Positions 5,388 through 12,041 of a stretch of DNA of 20,429 bases are shown here, in pieces; the stretch's first letter is position 1, and each line of letters opens with the position of its first letter. The notes beneath the pieces are model-generated. The model ran no database searches and was not told where the DNA came from. It worked only from the letters and a program-made list of their open reading frames with translations. The DNA comes from Clostridia bacterium (lineage in GTDB: Bacteria > Bacillota_A > Clostridia > Oscillospirales > CAG-272), in NCBI GenBank assembly GCA_017408625.1, contig JAFQUG010000385.1:1-20429 (forward strand). The letters are read 5' to 3'. A program made the position numbers and the translations under genes.

Positions 5388-6761
5388 ATGAAGATCACCA
5401 ACGACATCAGATATATTGGCGTCAATGACCGGGGAATCGATCTGTTTGAGGGTCAGTACCGCGTACCGAACGGCATAGCTTACAATTCCTATGCCATCAT
5501 GGACAGCATGATCGCCATCATGGACACGGTGGATGCGGGCTTTACCCACGAATGGCTGGATAACATCCGCGACACTCTTGGCTCTCGCAAGCCCGATTTT
5601 CTGATCGTGCAGCATATGGAGCCCGACCACTCGGCCAACATCCTGCAGTTTGCAAAGACCTATCCCGATGCCAAGATCGTTTCCTCTGCCAAGGCGTTCC
5701 GCATGATGCAGAACTTCTTCGGCACCGAATTTGAGGATCGTCGCATCGTGGTGGACGAGGGCGACGTGCTGGAGCTGGGATACCACAAGCTGCACTTCGT
5801 AACCGCTCCCATGGTGCACTGGCCCGAGGTCATCGTGACCTACGACTCCACCGATAAGGTGCTGTTCTCTGCCGATGGCTTTGGCAAATTCGGTGCGACC
5901 GATACAAAAGAGCCTTGGGCAGACGAGGCAAGACGCTACTACATCGGCATCGTTGGCAAATACGGCGCGCAGGTACAGGCACTGCTTAAGAAGGCTGCAG
6001 GACTTGACATTGAGATCATCTGCCCCTTGCACGGCCCGGTTCTTACCGAAAATCTCGGCTATTATCTGAACCTCTATAACACCTGGTCGAGCTATCAGCC
6101 CGAGTCCGACGGCATCGTGATCGCCTACACCTCCGTGTACGGCAACACAAAGAAGGCTGTGATGCAGCTGGCCGAAAAGCTCAAGGCAAACGGTGCACCC
6201 GCAGTTGTGGTACACGACCTTGCAAGATGCGACATGGCAGAAGCTGTGGCCGACGCCTTCCGATACAGCAAGCTGGTGCTGGCAACCACCACCTACAACG
6301 CAGATATCTTCCCCTTCATGCGTGAGTTTATCGACCATCTGACCGAGCGCAATTTCCAGAACCGCACGGTGGCCATGATCGAAAACGGCAGCTGGGCTCC
6401 CCAGGCTGTCAAGGTGATGAAAAATATGCTGGAAAAGAGCAAGGACATCACCTACGTTGACACCTCCGTCAAGATCAAGTCCGCTCTTAGTGCAGAGAGC
6501 AGCGAGCAGCTGAACAAGATGGCAGAGGAGCTGTGCCGCGAATACCTGGCACAGCGCGATGAGACCGCCAACAAGAACGATCTGAGCGCACTGTTCAACA
6601 TCGGCTACGGTCTTTACGTCATCACCTGTAACGACGGCAAAAAGGACAACGGTCTGATCGTCAACACGGTCACCCAGGTCACCAACACCCCACCCGTCTG
6701 GCAGTCACCATCAACAAGGAAAACTACTCGCATCCCGTCATCAAGCAGACCGGTAAGATGA
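5388..6761 (+). CDS. flavodiiron protein (oxygen reductase), core domains, 5' part of a frameshifted fusion gene
   Basis: The flavodiiron core is complete. A metallo-beta-lactamase-like domain (about 1-235) keeps every diiron ligand I can place: HMEPDH at 76-81 (His76, Glu78, Asp80, His81), His144, Asp163 and His215. A flavodoxin domain (about 243-385) carries the FMN loop TSVYGNT at 248-254. These enzymes reduce oxygen (or nitric oxide) to water in the anaerobe cytosol using electrons from rubredoxin. From about residue 400 a flavin-reductase domain starts (ALFNIGYGLYVIT...GLIVNTVTQVTNT), but after the CCCC run at 6688-6691 the frame is wrong and the last 22 or so residues are out-of-frame sequence. 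Restoring one base joins it to 6758-7174 as a 595-residue protein. The start ATG has GGAGG 11 bases upstream. Confidence 0.88.
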   Translation: MKITNDIRYIGVNDRGIDLFEGQYRVPNGIAYNSYAIMDSMIAIMDTVDAGFTHEWLDNIRDTLGSRKPDFLIVQHMEPDHSANILQFAKTYPDAKIVSSAKAFRMMQNFFGTEFEDRRIVVDEGDVLELGYHKLHFVTAPMVHWPEVIVTYDSTDKVLFSADGFGKFGATDTKEPWADEARRYYIGIVGKYGAQVQALLKKAAGLDIEIICPLHGPVLTENLGYYLNLYNTWSSYQPESDGIVIAYTSVYGNTKKAVMQLAEKLKANGAPAVVVHDLARCDMAEAVADAFRYSKLVLATTTYNADIFPFMREFIDHLTERNFQNRTVAMIENGSWAPQAVKVMKNMLEKSKDITYVDTSVKIKSALSAESSEQLNKMAEELCREYLAQRDETANKNDLSALFNIGYGLYVITCNDGKKDNGLIVNTVTQVTNTPPVWQSPSTRKTTRIPSSSRPVR

Positions 6762-7174
6762 ACAATAACTGTCTCTCAACCGACGCACCCTTCTCCGTTT
6801 TTGAAAAGTTCGGCTTCCAGAGCGGCAGAAACGTGGATAAGTTCGCAGACTGCTCCCCCCTGCGCTCGGACAACGGTCTTGTGTTCCTGCCCAGACACAT
6901 CAATTCCTTCATGTCGCTGGTCGTGGAGCAATACGTTGACCTTGGCACGCACGGCATGTTCATCTGCTCGATCACCGAGGCGCGCGTCATCTCGGATCGC
7001 GAGACCATGACCTACACCTATTATCATCAGCACGTCAAGCCCAAGCCTCAGACCGAGGGCGTCAAGGGCTACGTGTGCACCATCTGCGGCTACGTCCACG
7101 AGGGCGAGCTGCCCGAGGATTTCGTTTGCCCGCTTTGCAAGCACGGCGCCTCGGATTTCGTTGAGATCAAGTAA
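6758..7174 (+). CDS. flavin reductase remainder plus rubredoxin domain, 3' part of the frameshifted flavodiiron fusion
   Basis: This frame holds the rest of the FMN-binding flavin-reductase domain (NNCLSTDAPFSVFEKFGFQS and HGMFICSITEARVI are typical of clostridial flavoredoxin domains) and ends in a rubredoxin-like module with CTICGY (Cys107, 110) and CPLC (Cys124, 127). The ATG at 6758 has no ribosome site and is internal to a domain, so it is not a real start. In-frame homologous sequence continues upstream to about 6690. The natural product is a three-part fusion: flavodiiron core, flavin reductase, rubredoxin, in which electrons can pass from NAD(P)H through flavin and rubredoxin to the diiron site. 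The split is due to one missing C in a C-run, from either mutation or a sequence error. Confidence 0.8.
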   Translation: MNNNCLSTDAPFSVFEKFGFQSGRNVDKFADCSPLRSDNGLVFLPRHINSFMSLVVEQYVDLGTHGMFICSITEARVISDRETMTYTYYHQHVKPKPQTEGVKGYVCTICGYVHEGELPEDFVCPLCKHGASDFVEIK

Positions 7175-7243
7175 TCCATTCAAACAGCAAACAAACAAAT
7201 AAATAAATCAAACCAAATCAATATGAAAAAGGAGATTATGATT

Positions 7244-7624
7244 ATGTGTGAAACCAAGTTCTATATTTGCGAAAAGTGCGGCAACCTGGTAGGTGCCATC
7301 CATGAATCCGGCGTTCCTATGAAGTGCTGCGGTCAGAACATGACCAAGATCGAGGCAGGTGTGGTAGAAGCCAGCCGTGAAAAGCACATTCCCGTAGCAA
7401 CCGTCGAGGGCGACAAGGTCGTGGTCAGCGTAGGCTCCGTGGCTCACCCCATGGTGCCCGAGCACAGCATTGAATGGGTCTATCTGCAGACCGACAAGGG
7501 CGGCCAGCGCAAGTGCCTGAGTGCAGGCGACGCTCCCGTTGTCACCTTTGCACTCTCTGACGAAAAGCCCGTGGCAGTTTACGCTTACTGCAATCTGCAC
7601 GGCCTTTGGAAATCCGAGTTTTAA
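7244..7624 (+). CDS. dfx: desulfoferrodoxin (superoxide reductase, two-iron type)
   Basis: The product is 126 residues, the usual length for desulfoferrodoxin. Centre I (rubredoxin-like FeCys4) uses Cys9, 12, 28 and 29 (CEKC...KCCG). The catalytic centre II keeps His48, His68, His74, Cys116 and His119, and the Glu46-Lys47 pair in REKHIP that helps protonate the intermediate. It reduces superoxide to hydrogen peroxide without releasing oxygen, in the cytosol, fed by rubredoxin. I start at the ATG at 7244, 9 bases after AAAAAGGAG; in-frame ATGs at 7223 and 7238 are upstream of or too close to that site. It lies between the flavodiiron fusion and ferritin in what looks like one operon. Confidence 0.93.
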   Translation: MCETKFYICEKCGNLVGAIHESGVPMKCCGQNMTKIEAGVVEASREKHIPVATVEGDKVVVSVGSVAHPMVPEHSIEWVYLQTDKGGQRKCLSAGDAPVVTFALSDEKPVAVYAYCNLHGLWKSEF

Positions 7625-7636
7625 TAGGAGGCTACT

Positions 7637-8149
7637 ATGGTAAACGCTAAGGTTCACGAGCTGCTCAATCAGCAGATCAACAAGGAGTTCTACTCCGCAT
7701 ATCTCTATCTGGATTTTTCCAACTACTTCAAGGCTGCAGGTCTTGACGGCTTTGCAAACTGGTATATGATCCAGGCGCAGGAGGAAAGAGACCACGCTAT
7801 GCTGTTCTACACCTACCTGCAGAACGAAAACATGCCTGTCACGCTGGACGCCATTGCCAAGCCCGACAAGGTATTTGAGTGCCACATGGACGTACTCAAG
7901 GCAGGACTTGAGCATGAGGAATACGTGACCTCGCTGATCAACGACATCTACGTAGCGGCTTACGACGTGCGTGATTTCCGCACCATGCAGTTCCTTGACT
8001 GGTTCGTCAAGGAGCAGGGCGAGGAGGAGACCAATGCCAACGATATGATCACCAAGATGGAGCTGTTCGGCGCTGATCCCAGAAGCCTGTACCTGCTCAA
8101 CCAGGAGCTGGCGGCAAGAGTATATTCCGCACCTTCTTTGGTGCTCTGA
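7637..8149 (+). CDS. ftnA: non-haem ferritin
   Basis: This is a 170-residue four-helix-bundle ferritin that oxidises and stores iron in a 24-mer cage. All ferroxidase-centre residues line up with E. coli FtnA numbering: Glu17, Glu50, His53, Glu94, Gln127 and Glu130. A strong ribosome site (AGGAGG) sits about 6 bases before the ATG, only 12 bases after the desulfoferrodoxin stop. The role in context is to remove free iron that would react with the peroxide made by superoxide reductase. The C-terminus ([12 protein letters not shown]) is slightly variable but otherwise unremarkable. Confidence 0.95.
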   Translation: MVNAKVHELLNQQINKEFYSAYLYLDFSNYFKAAGLDGFANWYMIQAQEERDHAMLFYTYLQNENMPVTLDAIAKPDKVFECHMDVLKAGLEHEEYVTSLINDIYVAAYDVRDFRTMQFLDWFVKEQGEEETNANDMITKMELFGADPRSLYLLNQELAARVYSAPSLVL

Positions 8150-8171
8150 TTCACAAGCAAGGAGAATTTTT

Positions 8172-8330
8172 ATGGCAAAATACGTTTGCGGCGCATGCGG
8201 CTTTGAATATGACGAGCAGGTCGGCATTCCCGAGCGCGGGATCGCCCCGGGCACCAAGTTCGAGGATCTGCCCGAGGACTTTGACTGCCCTATGTGCGGG
8301 GTTGGCAAGGAACTCTTCGAAAAAGCATGA
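8172..8330 (+). CDS. rubredoxin
   Basis: The product is a 52-residue one-domain rubredoxin. The iron ligands are Cys6 and Cys9 ([10 protein letters not shown]) and Cys39 and Cys42 (CPMCGVGK), with the family's DLPEDFDCP turn before the second pair. It is a small cytosolic one-electron carrier, and here the obvious donor for the superoxide reductase and flavodiiron protein in the same cluster. AAGGAG at 8159-8164 is 7 bases before the ATG, and the gene begins 22 bases after the ferritin stop. Confidence 0.95.
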   Translation: MAKYVCGACGFEYDEQVGIPERGIAPGTKFEDLPEDFDCPMCGVGKELFEKA

Positions 8331-8345
8331 CATAAACTAAAAAAG

Positions 8346-8366
8346 GGGCCGGCATTCTGCGCGGCC
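8346..8366 (+). terminator. weak terminator-like hairpin after the rubredoxin gene
   Basis: GGCCG at 8347-8351 can pair with CGGCC at 8362-8366, 15 bases after the rubredoxin stop and preceded by an A-run. The downstream AATGTAATTAAGTT is only moderately T-rich, so termination here is uncertain. Confidence 0.35.
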
Positions 8367-8394
8367 AATGTAATTAAGTTAAGAGGTTGTGATT

Positions 8395-8487
8395 CCCGCC
8401 CCGTCATCCTCGAGCAAGCCCCCGCCAAGATTCTTCGCTACGCTCAAGAATGACAGGCGGGGGCGCCGCGAAGGATCTTGGGGCGGG
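8395..8487. repeat. REP-like long imperfect palindrome
   Basis: CCCGCCCC (8395-8402) pairs with GGGGCGGG (8480-8487), and inside it GCCCCCGCC (8418-8426) pairs with GGCGGGGGC (8456-8464); a further ATTCTT/AAGAAT pairing closes the tip. Segments such as GTCATCCTCGAG and GCGAAGGATCTTG resemble intergenic palindromes common in clostridial genomes. It separates the oxygen-defence operon from the metal transporter. The rest of 8331-8568 holds no gene. Confidence 0.7.
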
Positions 8488-8568
8488 ATATCTTACTGTC
8501 TCTAAACTCAATGATATTGGCACGATTTGCTGCACGTCAGCCATACTACTTTACATCCGGAGTTTTTT

Positions 8569-9333
8569 ATGGAGCTTGTATTACTCACAGCCTTGGGCGT
8601 TGGCGGTGCGACCGTCATTGGCGCCGTGATCGGCTTTGTATTCAAAAAAATATCTCATGCCTTTTCGGACATCGTGCTGGCCTTTGCCGCGGGCGTCATG
8701 CTGGCAGCGGCTGTGCTTGGCCTCATCCTGCCCTCTGCCGAATACGGCATGAAAGACATGGGCGCATGGGGACTGCTTGTCACGGTGGCGGGCATTTTTG
8801 CAGGTGCCTTGTGCCTCAATCTGATCGACAAGTTGGTGCCGCATCTGCACAAGCTGGCGGGCGTGGAGGACGAAGCCCACAAAAACGCCAATCTTTCGCG
8901 CGTGCTCTTATTCGTCACAGCCATCGCCATCCACAATCTGCCCGAGGGCATTGCCGCGGGCGTGGGCTTTGGCGCGGGCGATACCTCGCAGGCTCTGATC
9001 ATTGCGGGCGGCATTGCGCTGCAGAACATTCCCGAGGGCATGGTCATCATCGGGCCTATGCTGGCAGCAGGCGTCAAGCCGGGCAGGACCTTTGCGCTGG
9101 CTATGATGACCGGTCTTGTGGAGGTAGTGGGCACACTGCTTGGCTACTTCGCGGTCAGCATTGCATCCGCCATTCTTCCCTTTGCGCTCGCCTTTGCGGG
9201 CGGCACCATGCTGTACGTCATCAGCGACGAAATGATCCCCGAGACACACGCGCACGGGCACCAGCGCGGTGCGACCTACTCTTTGCTGGTCGGATTTTGC
9301 GTGATGCTGATTACCGATCTGCTGTTGGGATAA
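8569..9333 (+). CDS. ZIP-family divalent metal transporter
   Basis: The product is a 254-residue integral membrane protein with about eight hydrophobic segments. It has the two metal-site signatures of the bacterial ZIP/ZupT branch: HNLPEG at 122-127 in one helix and QNIPEG at 152-157 in the next. A cytosolic loop (about 90-108, PHLHKLAGVEDEAHK) carries histidines of the type seen between TM3 and TM4, and a His-rich stretch (ETHAHGHQ, 225-232) lies near the C-terminus. ZIP proteins move zinc, iron or manganese into the cytosol; the exact metal cannot be read from the motif. The start at 8569 has CCGGAG 6 bases upstream. Its position after the ferritin cluster makes iron or manganese plausible, but it is separated by a repeat and need not be co-regulated. 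Confidence 0.9.
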   Translation: MELVLLTALGVGGATVIGAVIGFVFKKISHAFSDIVLAFAAGVMLAAAVLGLILPSAEYGMKDMGAWGLLVTVAGIFAGALCLNLIDKLVPHLHKLAGVEDEAHKNANLSRVLLFVTAIAIHNLPEGIAAGVGFGAGDTSQALIIAGGIALQNIPEGMVIIGPMLAAGVKPGRTFALAMMTGLVEVVGTLLGYFAVSIASAILPFALAFAGGTMLYVISDEMIPETHAHGHQRGATYSLLVGFCVMLITDLLLG

Positions 9334-9357
9334 TTTTTTCAACTTTTTTCAAAAATA

Positions 9358-9384
9358 TGTAAACTTTTTACCAAAAAATGCGAC
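9358..9384 (+). promoter_or_regulatory. ECF-sigma-like promoter, copy 1
   Basis: TGTAAAC (9358-9364), 16 bases, then CGAC (9381-9384) followed by TAAATA. This matches the AAC-N16/17-CGWC pattern of Firmicute ECF sigma factors (compare B. subtilis SigX/SigW/SigM promoters). The same block, with the same T5 run after AAAC and the same spacing, occurs at 10669-10693. No sigma-A promoter is evident for this gene. Confidence 0.5.
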
Positions 9385-9423
9385 TAAATAAGTGTAGGAA
9401 CAAATAAAAGTGAGGTGCATCCG

Positions 9424-9852
9424 ATGAATCACAACTCTTTTACCACTGATACCGACGTCAGATATGCGCAATTCCAATTCTTCAAGCCCCTGCTCTTTGT
9501 CGGCATCCTTTTATCCCTGCTTGCCTGTCTTGGCTTTTTGATCGCATGGCAGACCTTCGTGTTTTTCGAATCCATCGTGATCGTGGTATGCCTTGTCGGT
9601 TATCTGAGCGGCAAGGGCAAAGCCGACTGGCTTCTGCACTTTGAAAACGATGTGCTGACGCTGACCAACAACGCAAACGGTCAGACCTATTCGGTATGGG
9701 AGATTCCCGCATCCGACATCATCATCAAGCAATCCAAGCAGGATATCAAGCGCGATTACTGCAATCTGGTCATCAAAAACACCGTGTTTGGCTTTTACGG
9801 TGTCAGACGCTGCAGTGCTTTGCGCGAATACATCAAGCAGAATTACAAATAA
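9424..9852 (+). CDS. small membrane protein with C-terminal PH-like domain, unknown function
   Basis: The product has 142 residues: a short polar N-terminus, two hydrophobic helices (about 21-42 and 45-62), then a soluble region (about 68-142) whose alternating beta-like pattern (LHFENDVLTLTN, YSVWEIPASDIIIKQ, CNLVIKNT) and final helix (CSALREYIKQNY) suggest a bacterial PH-like/YcxB-like fold. I start at the ATG at 9424, 6 bases after GAGGTG; the GTG at 9415 overlaps that ribosome site. Its promoter resembles an ECF-sigma site shared with the gene at 10730, so it may belong to an envelope-stress regulon. No specific function is recognised. Confidence 0.75.
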   Translation: MNHNSFTTDTDVRYAQFQFFKPLLFVGILLSLLACLGFLIAWQTFVFFESIVIVVCLVGYLSGKGKADWLLHFENDVLTLTNNANGQTYSVWEIPASDIIIKQSKQDIKRDYCNLVIKNTVFGFYGVRRCSALREYIKQNYK

Positions 9853-9868
9853 AGCATTTATGGACGTG

Positions 9869-9908
9869 CGGGCGATCGGATTTCGGCAAAGCCGAAATAC
9901 ATCGCCCG
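9869..9908 (+). terminator. strong two-part hairpin after the small membrane protein gene
   Basis: CGGGCGAT (9869-9876) pairs with ATCGCCCG (9901-9908) and ATTTCGGC (9880-9887) with GCCGAAAT (9891-9898) around an AAA loop: 16 pairs interrupted by a small internal loop. It lies 16 bases after the stop codon and 26 bases before the xpt promoter. Only TTCTC follows, so it is an intrinsic terminator without a proper T-run or an RNA-protecting hairpin. Confidence 0.5.
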
Positions 9909-9934
9909 TTCTCAGCACAAACTTACTGTTTCTG

Positions 9935-9963
9935 TTGACAAAGCGCGAATTTTGTACTATAAT
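9935..9963 (+). promoter_or_regulatory. perfect consensus sigma-A promoter of xpt
   Basis: TTGACA (9935-9940) and TATAAT (9958-9963) are separated by exactly 17 bases. The predicted start near 9970 leaves a leader of only about 26 bases before the ATG, so there is no room for a purine riboswitch. Confidence 0.85.
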
Positions 9964-9995
9964 GGGTATATTACAACCACACTCGGAGGCACATC

Positions 9996-10580
9996 ATGAA
10001 TTTTTTGGAAGAACGCATTTCAAAGGACGGCATCGTCAAGGAAGGCAACGTGCTCAAGGTTGACAGCTTTCTCAATCACCAGATGGACGTTGCTCTGCTT
10101 GATCAGCTCGGACAAGCCTTTTACGAGCGTTTTCGTGACAAAGGAATCACCAAGATCCTGACCATTGAGGCCTCCGGCATTGCCATTGCCTGCTCTGCGG
10201 CAAGATATTTCGGCGTGCCCGTGGTGTTTGCCAAGAAATCCAAGAGCATCAATATTGACGGCGACATGTACGTTGCCGAGGTGGAGAGCTTTACCCACAA
10301 AAACAAGAATAACGTCATCGTATCCAAGAAGTTCTTGCGCCCGGGCGACCGCGTGCTGATCATTGACGACTTTCTTGCCAACGGCTGCGCGCTGCAGGGT
10401 CTGATCTCGATTACCGAGTCGGCTTGCGCCAGCGTGGAAGGCATCGGCATTGCGATTGAAAAGGGCTTCCAGCACGGCGGCCGCGTCATTCGCAACCTTG
10501 GCTATGACCTGTATTCTGCTGCCATCGTGGAGGAAATGGATGCCGAGACCGGCACCATCGTCTTCAGAGAGCAGAACTGA
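9996..10580 (+). CDS. xpt: xanthine phosphoribosyltransferase
   Basis: The product has 194 residues, exactly the length of B. subtilis Xpt, with close resemblance along the whole chain ([13 protein letters not shown] near residues 19-31, TIEASGIA at 57-63, IEKGFQ at 154-159). The PRPP-binding loop is [10 protein letters not shown] at 121-130. The enzyme converts xanthine plus PRPP to XMP, salvaging purines in the cytosol. CGGAGG lies about 9 bases before the ATG. It is a single-gene unit: a consensus promoter at 9935-9963 and a terminator at 10583-10620 flank it. Unlike Bacillus xpt, no guanine riboswitch can fit in the 26-base leader, so expression looks constitutive or controlled by a protein. 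Confidence 0.95.
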   Translation: MNFLEERISKDGIVKEGNVLKVDSFLNHQMDVALLDQLGQAFYERFRDKGITKILTIEASGIAIACSAARYFGVPVVFAKKSKSINIDGDMYVAEVESFTHKNKNNVIVSKKFLRPGDRVLIIDDFLANGCALQGLISITESACASVEGIGIAIEKGFQHGGRVIRNLGYDLYSAAIVEEMDAETGTIVFREQN

Positions 10581-10582
10581 CA

Positions 10583-10620
10583 TGCAAAGCGACCTGCCAT
10601 GTGACAGGCCGCTTTTTGCA
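10583..10620 (+). terminator. intrinsic terminator of xpt
   Basis: AAAGCG-A-CCTG (10586-10596) and CAGG-C-CGCTTT (10605-10615) form a stem with an 8-base loop, with TTTTT at the 3' side. It starts 3 bases after the xpt stop codon. Confidence 0.85.
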
Positions 10621-10668
10621 TAAAATCCGGAGTTTACATTTTGTTTACAATATTTTTTGCCAAACACA

Positions 10669-10693
10669 TAAACTTTTTGCAAGATTTTGCGAC
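10669..10693 (+). promoter_or_regulatory. ECF-sigma-like promoter, copy 2
   Basis: TAAAC (10669-10673), 16 bases, then CGAC (10690-10693). Aligned with copy 1 at 9358-9384, the two share TAAACTTTTT and GCGACT at identical spacing although the intervening bases differ, which argues for function rather than recent duplication. It lies 37 bases before the gene start at 10730, against 40 for copy 1. Confidence 0.5.
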
Positions 10694-10729
10694 TGTATAT
10701 ATGAAAAGGCCTTGGGAAAGGAGTTCCAC

Positions 10730-11248
10730 ATGACCAACACGACCGCATATACGCACGATTTGATTCTGAAAATGAGAAGAAATTACACCAAGAAAAGCAG
10801 AAGAATGGCTTGGTTCATGTTTATTTTCGCAGGTGGGCTCAGCATTTATGGTATCGTATATGATCTGGTTTCCGAGCATGCGCACACGATACCGGCAGGA
10901 ATGTTTTTCCTTGCTTTCGCTTTGCTTTTTTTCCTCGTTGCGATACAAAACAGAAAATCCGGCCTTTCCAAAGCAGTCAGTAAGGAGATGGCGGGCAATC
11001 CGGACACCGTGATCGAATACCAGTTTGATCAGGATTGCTTGAGAACCAAGCAAACAAGCAAATATACCACCGGAAGCGCATGCCATTCCTACGAATTTTT
11101 CGCAAAGGCTGAAAAAATGGATGACAATTCGTTCTATCTGCTCACCAAGCAAAACCAATTCTACGTGCTGTACGATCCAAACGGCATTGGTGAGCTGTAC
11201 GATTTCGTCTGCGACAAGATCAACAAATCAAGCAGTGCGACAAAATAA
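10730..11248 (+). CDS. small two-helix membrane protein, YcxB-like, unknown function
   Basis: The product has 172 residues: a basic N-terminus (MRRNYTKKSRR), two membrane helices (about 27-47 and 55-72) and a soluble C-terminal region (about 90-165) with the pattern DDNSFYLLTKQNQFYVLYD, then a helix. This resembles the C-terminal domain of YcxB-like proteins. The ATG at 10730 has AAAGGAG 6 bases upstream; an in-frame ATG at 10601 is inside the xpt terminator and is rejected. It shares topology and an ECF-like promoter with the gene at 9424, so the two may respond to the same signal. No function is assigned. Confidence 0.75.
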   Translation: MTNTTAYTHDLILKMRRNYTKKSRRMAWFMFIFAGGLSIYGIVYDLVSEHAHTIPAGMFFLAFALLFFLVAIQNRKSGLSKAVSKEMAGNPDTVIEYQFDQDCLRTKQTSKYTTGSACHSYEFFAKAEKMDDNSFYLLTKQNQFYVLYDPNGIGELYDFVCDKINKSSSATK

Positions 11249-11590
11249 GTAAACCGCGCTGAGCGGGAGGCAACCGAGTGGTATCCTGCTCATCCTTTGA
11301 ACTGATCTTGACGTAATGGGTTACATGGATGAAATCAGTCTATCTGTAGGGGGCGACGTCCTCGACGCACCGAGCAGATACAAAGAACTATTACATTGCG
11401 CAAACATTTGTTTGTGTCGGACGGGCTGTCGGGGACGTCAGCCCCTACTGACGGATGGACTACTTCCCTATGTCGAGGACAGCATCGGGACGTCGAGGGC
11501 ACCGTCCCCTGCAGGATAACACTCGAGGAAAAATCACCCCGCATATGCACACAAAATCCCCCACCACGACCAAACGAAAGGAGCCCGACT
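11249..11590. other. 342-bp gene-free region with GC-rich palindromic repeats
   Basis: No supportable gene lies here. The first 80 bases contain a small CCGC/GCGG hairpin (about 11254-11266) without a T-run. From 11345 the sequence is made of related GTCGNGGACGTC-type repeats in both orientations: 11345-11367, about 11426-11453 and 11491-11513. The first and last form a 23-bp inverted repeat with about five mismatches. The remaining 70 bases lead into the ribosome site AAAGGAG (11577-11583) of the lipoprotein gene. I see no convincing promoter for that gene. Confidence 0.6.
11345..11513. repeat. dispersed palindromic intergenic repeat
   Basis: Positions 11345-11367 begin TGTAGGGGGCGACGTCC and are repeated in inverted orientation at 11491-11513 and, more loosely, at 11426-11453. 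A further copy, 19 of 23 bases identical to the first, is at 14752-14774, between ktrA and pyrC. It therefore looks like a genome-wide repeat family of this organism. Confidence 0.65.
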
Positions 11591-12031
11591 ATGCGCACCA
11601 AGAAACTTTTGCGAATTTTAATCATTTCCGTCGCGATGCTATTGTGCATCTCCATGTTTTGCGCCTGTGACCCCGATTGGTACCAGGGGCGTCGCCCTGT
11701 CGATCAGCCCGGCACCAAATGGGTGTGCGAGCAATACGATCTGTCTTTTGAGGTCGGTGAGGACGGTCTTGTCAAAAACGGCGTTTTCAAAACCGAGGAT
11801 GGAGAGATTGCCTTTGATTTATTGTGGGCTGTGGGAACTACCAACGTGATCGTATATGACGCAGATTCGTTTCAAAAAGTCGATGAGCACACCATAGACT
11901 ACGACACTCTTTTTAGCGGAGATTGTGAGTTTGGCAAAAAGGAATTTGAAATTTACGTCAACTACGACCCCAACGATTACTTCCCCGAAAGCTGCATCCT
12001 GCACTTTACAAGAACAGACAACAATAAATAA
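11591..12031 (+). CDS. small putative lipoprotein, unknown function
   Basis: The product has 146 residues. The N-terminus is a signal peptide: basic MRTKK, a hydrophobic core (about 7-22) and a probable lipobox MFCAC with Cys26 as the lipid-attached residue. Phe at -3 is unusual, so the lipoprotein call is likely but not certain. The mature part is acidic with a repeating beta-strand-like pattern (WVCEQYDLSFEVGEDG, FKTEDGEIAFDLLW, FEIYVNYDPNDYF), suggesting a small extracellular beta-rich domain anchored to the membrane. AAAGGAG (11577-11583) precedes the ATG by 7 bases. It overlaps no gene and is followed after 10 bases by a membrane protein gene, so the pair is probably co-transcribed. I do not recognise the family. 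Confidence 0.75.
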   Translation: MRTKKLLRILIISVAMLLCISMFCACDPDWYQGRRPVDQPGTKWVCEQYDLSFEVGEDGLVKNGVFKTEDGEIAFDLLWAVGTTNVIVYDADSFQKVDEHTIDYDTLFSGDCEFGKKEFEIYVNYDPNDYFPESCILHFTRTDNNK

Positions 12032-12041
12032 GGAGACTACT

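Noticed and set aside
5364..6338. Open frame of 324 codons on the minus strand
   Set aside because: Antisense shadow of the flavodiiron gene; no promoter or ribosome site.
7208..8428. Open frame of 406 codons on the minus strand
   Set aside because: Lies across desulfoferrodoxin, ferritin and rubredoxin on the opposite strand, all of which are confirmed by metal-ligand motifs. Composition is low-quality (many His, Val, Gly).
8478..9362. 294-codon plus-strand frame over the ZIP gene
   Set aside because: The 8569-9333 frame gives a hydrophobic protein with clear ZIP motifs. The other frame is rich in Arg, Cys and His without any pattern.
9970..9995. Guanine riboswitch before xpt
   Set aside because: The predicted leader is only about 26 bases, too short for the aptamer. 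The large hairpin at 9869-9908 is upstream of the promoter.
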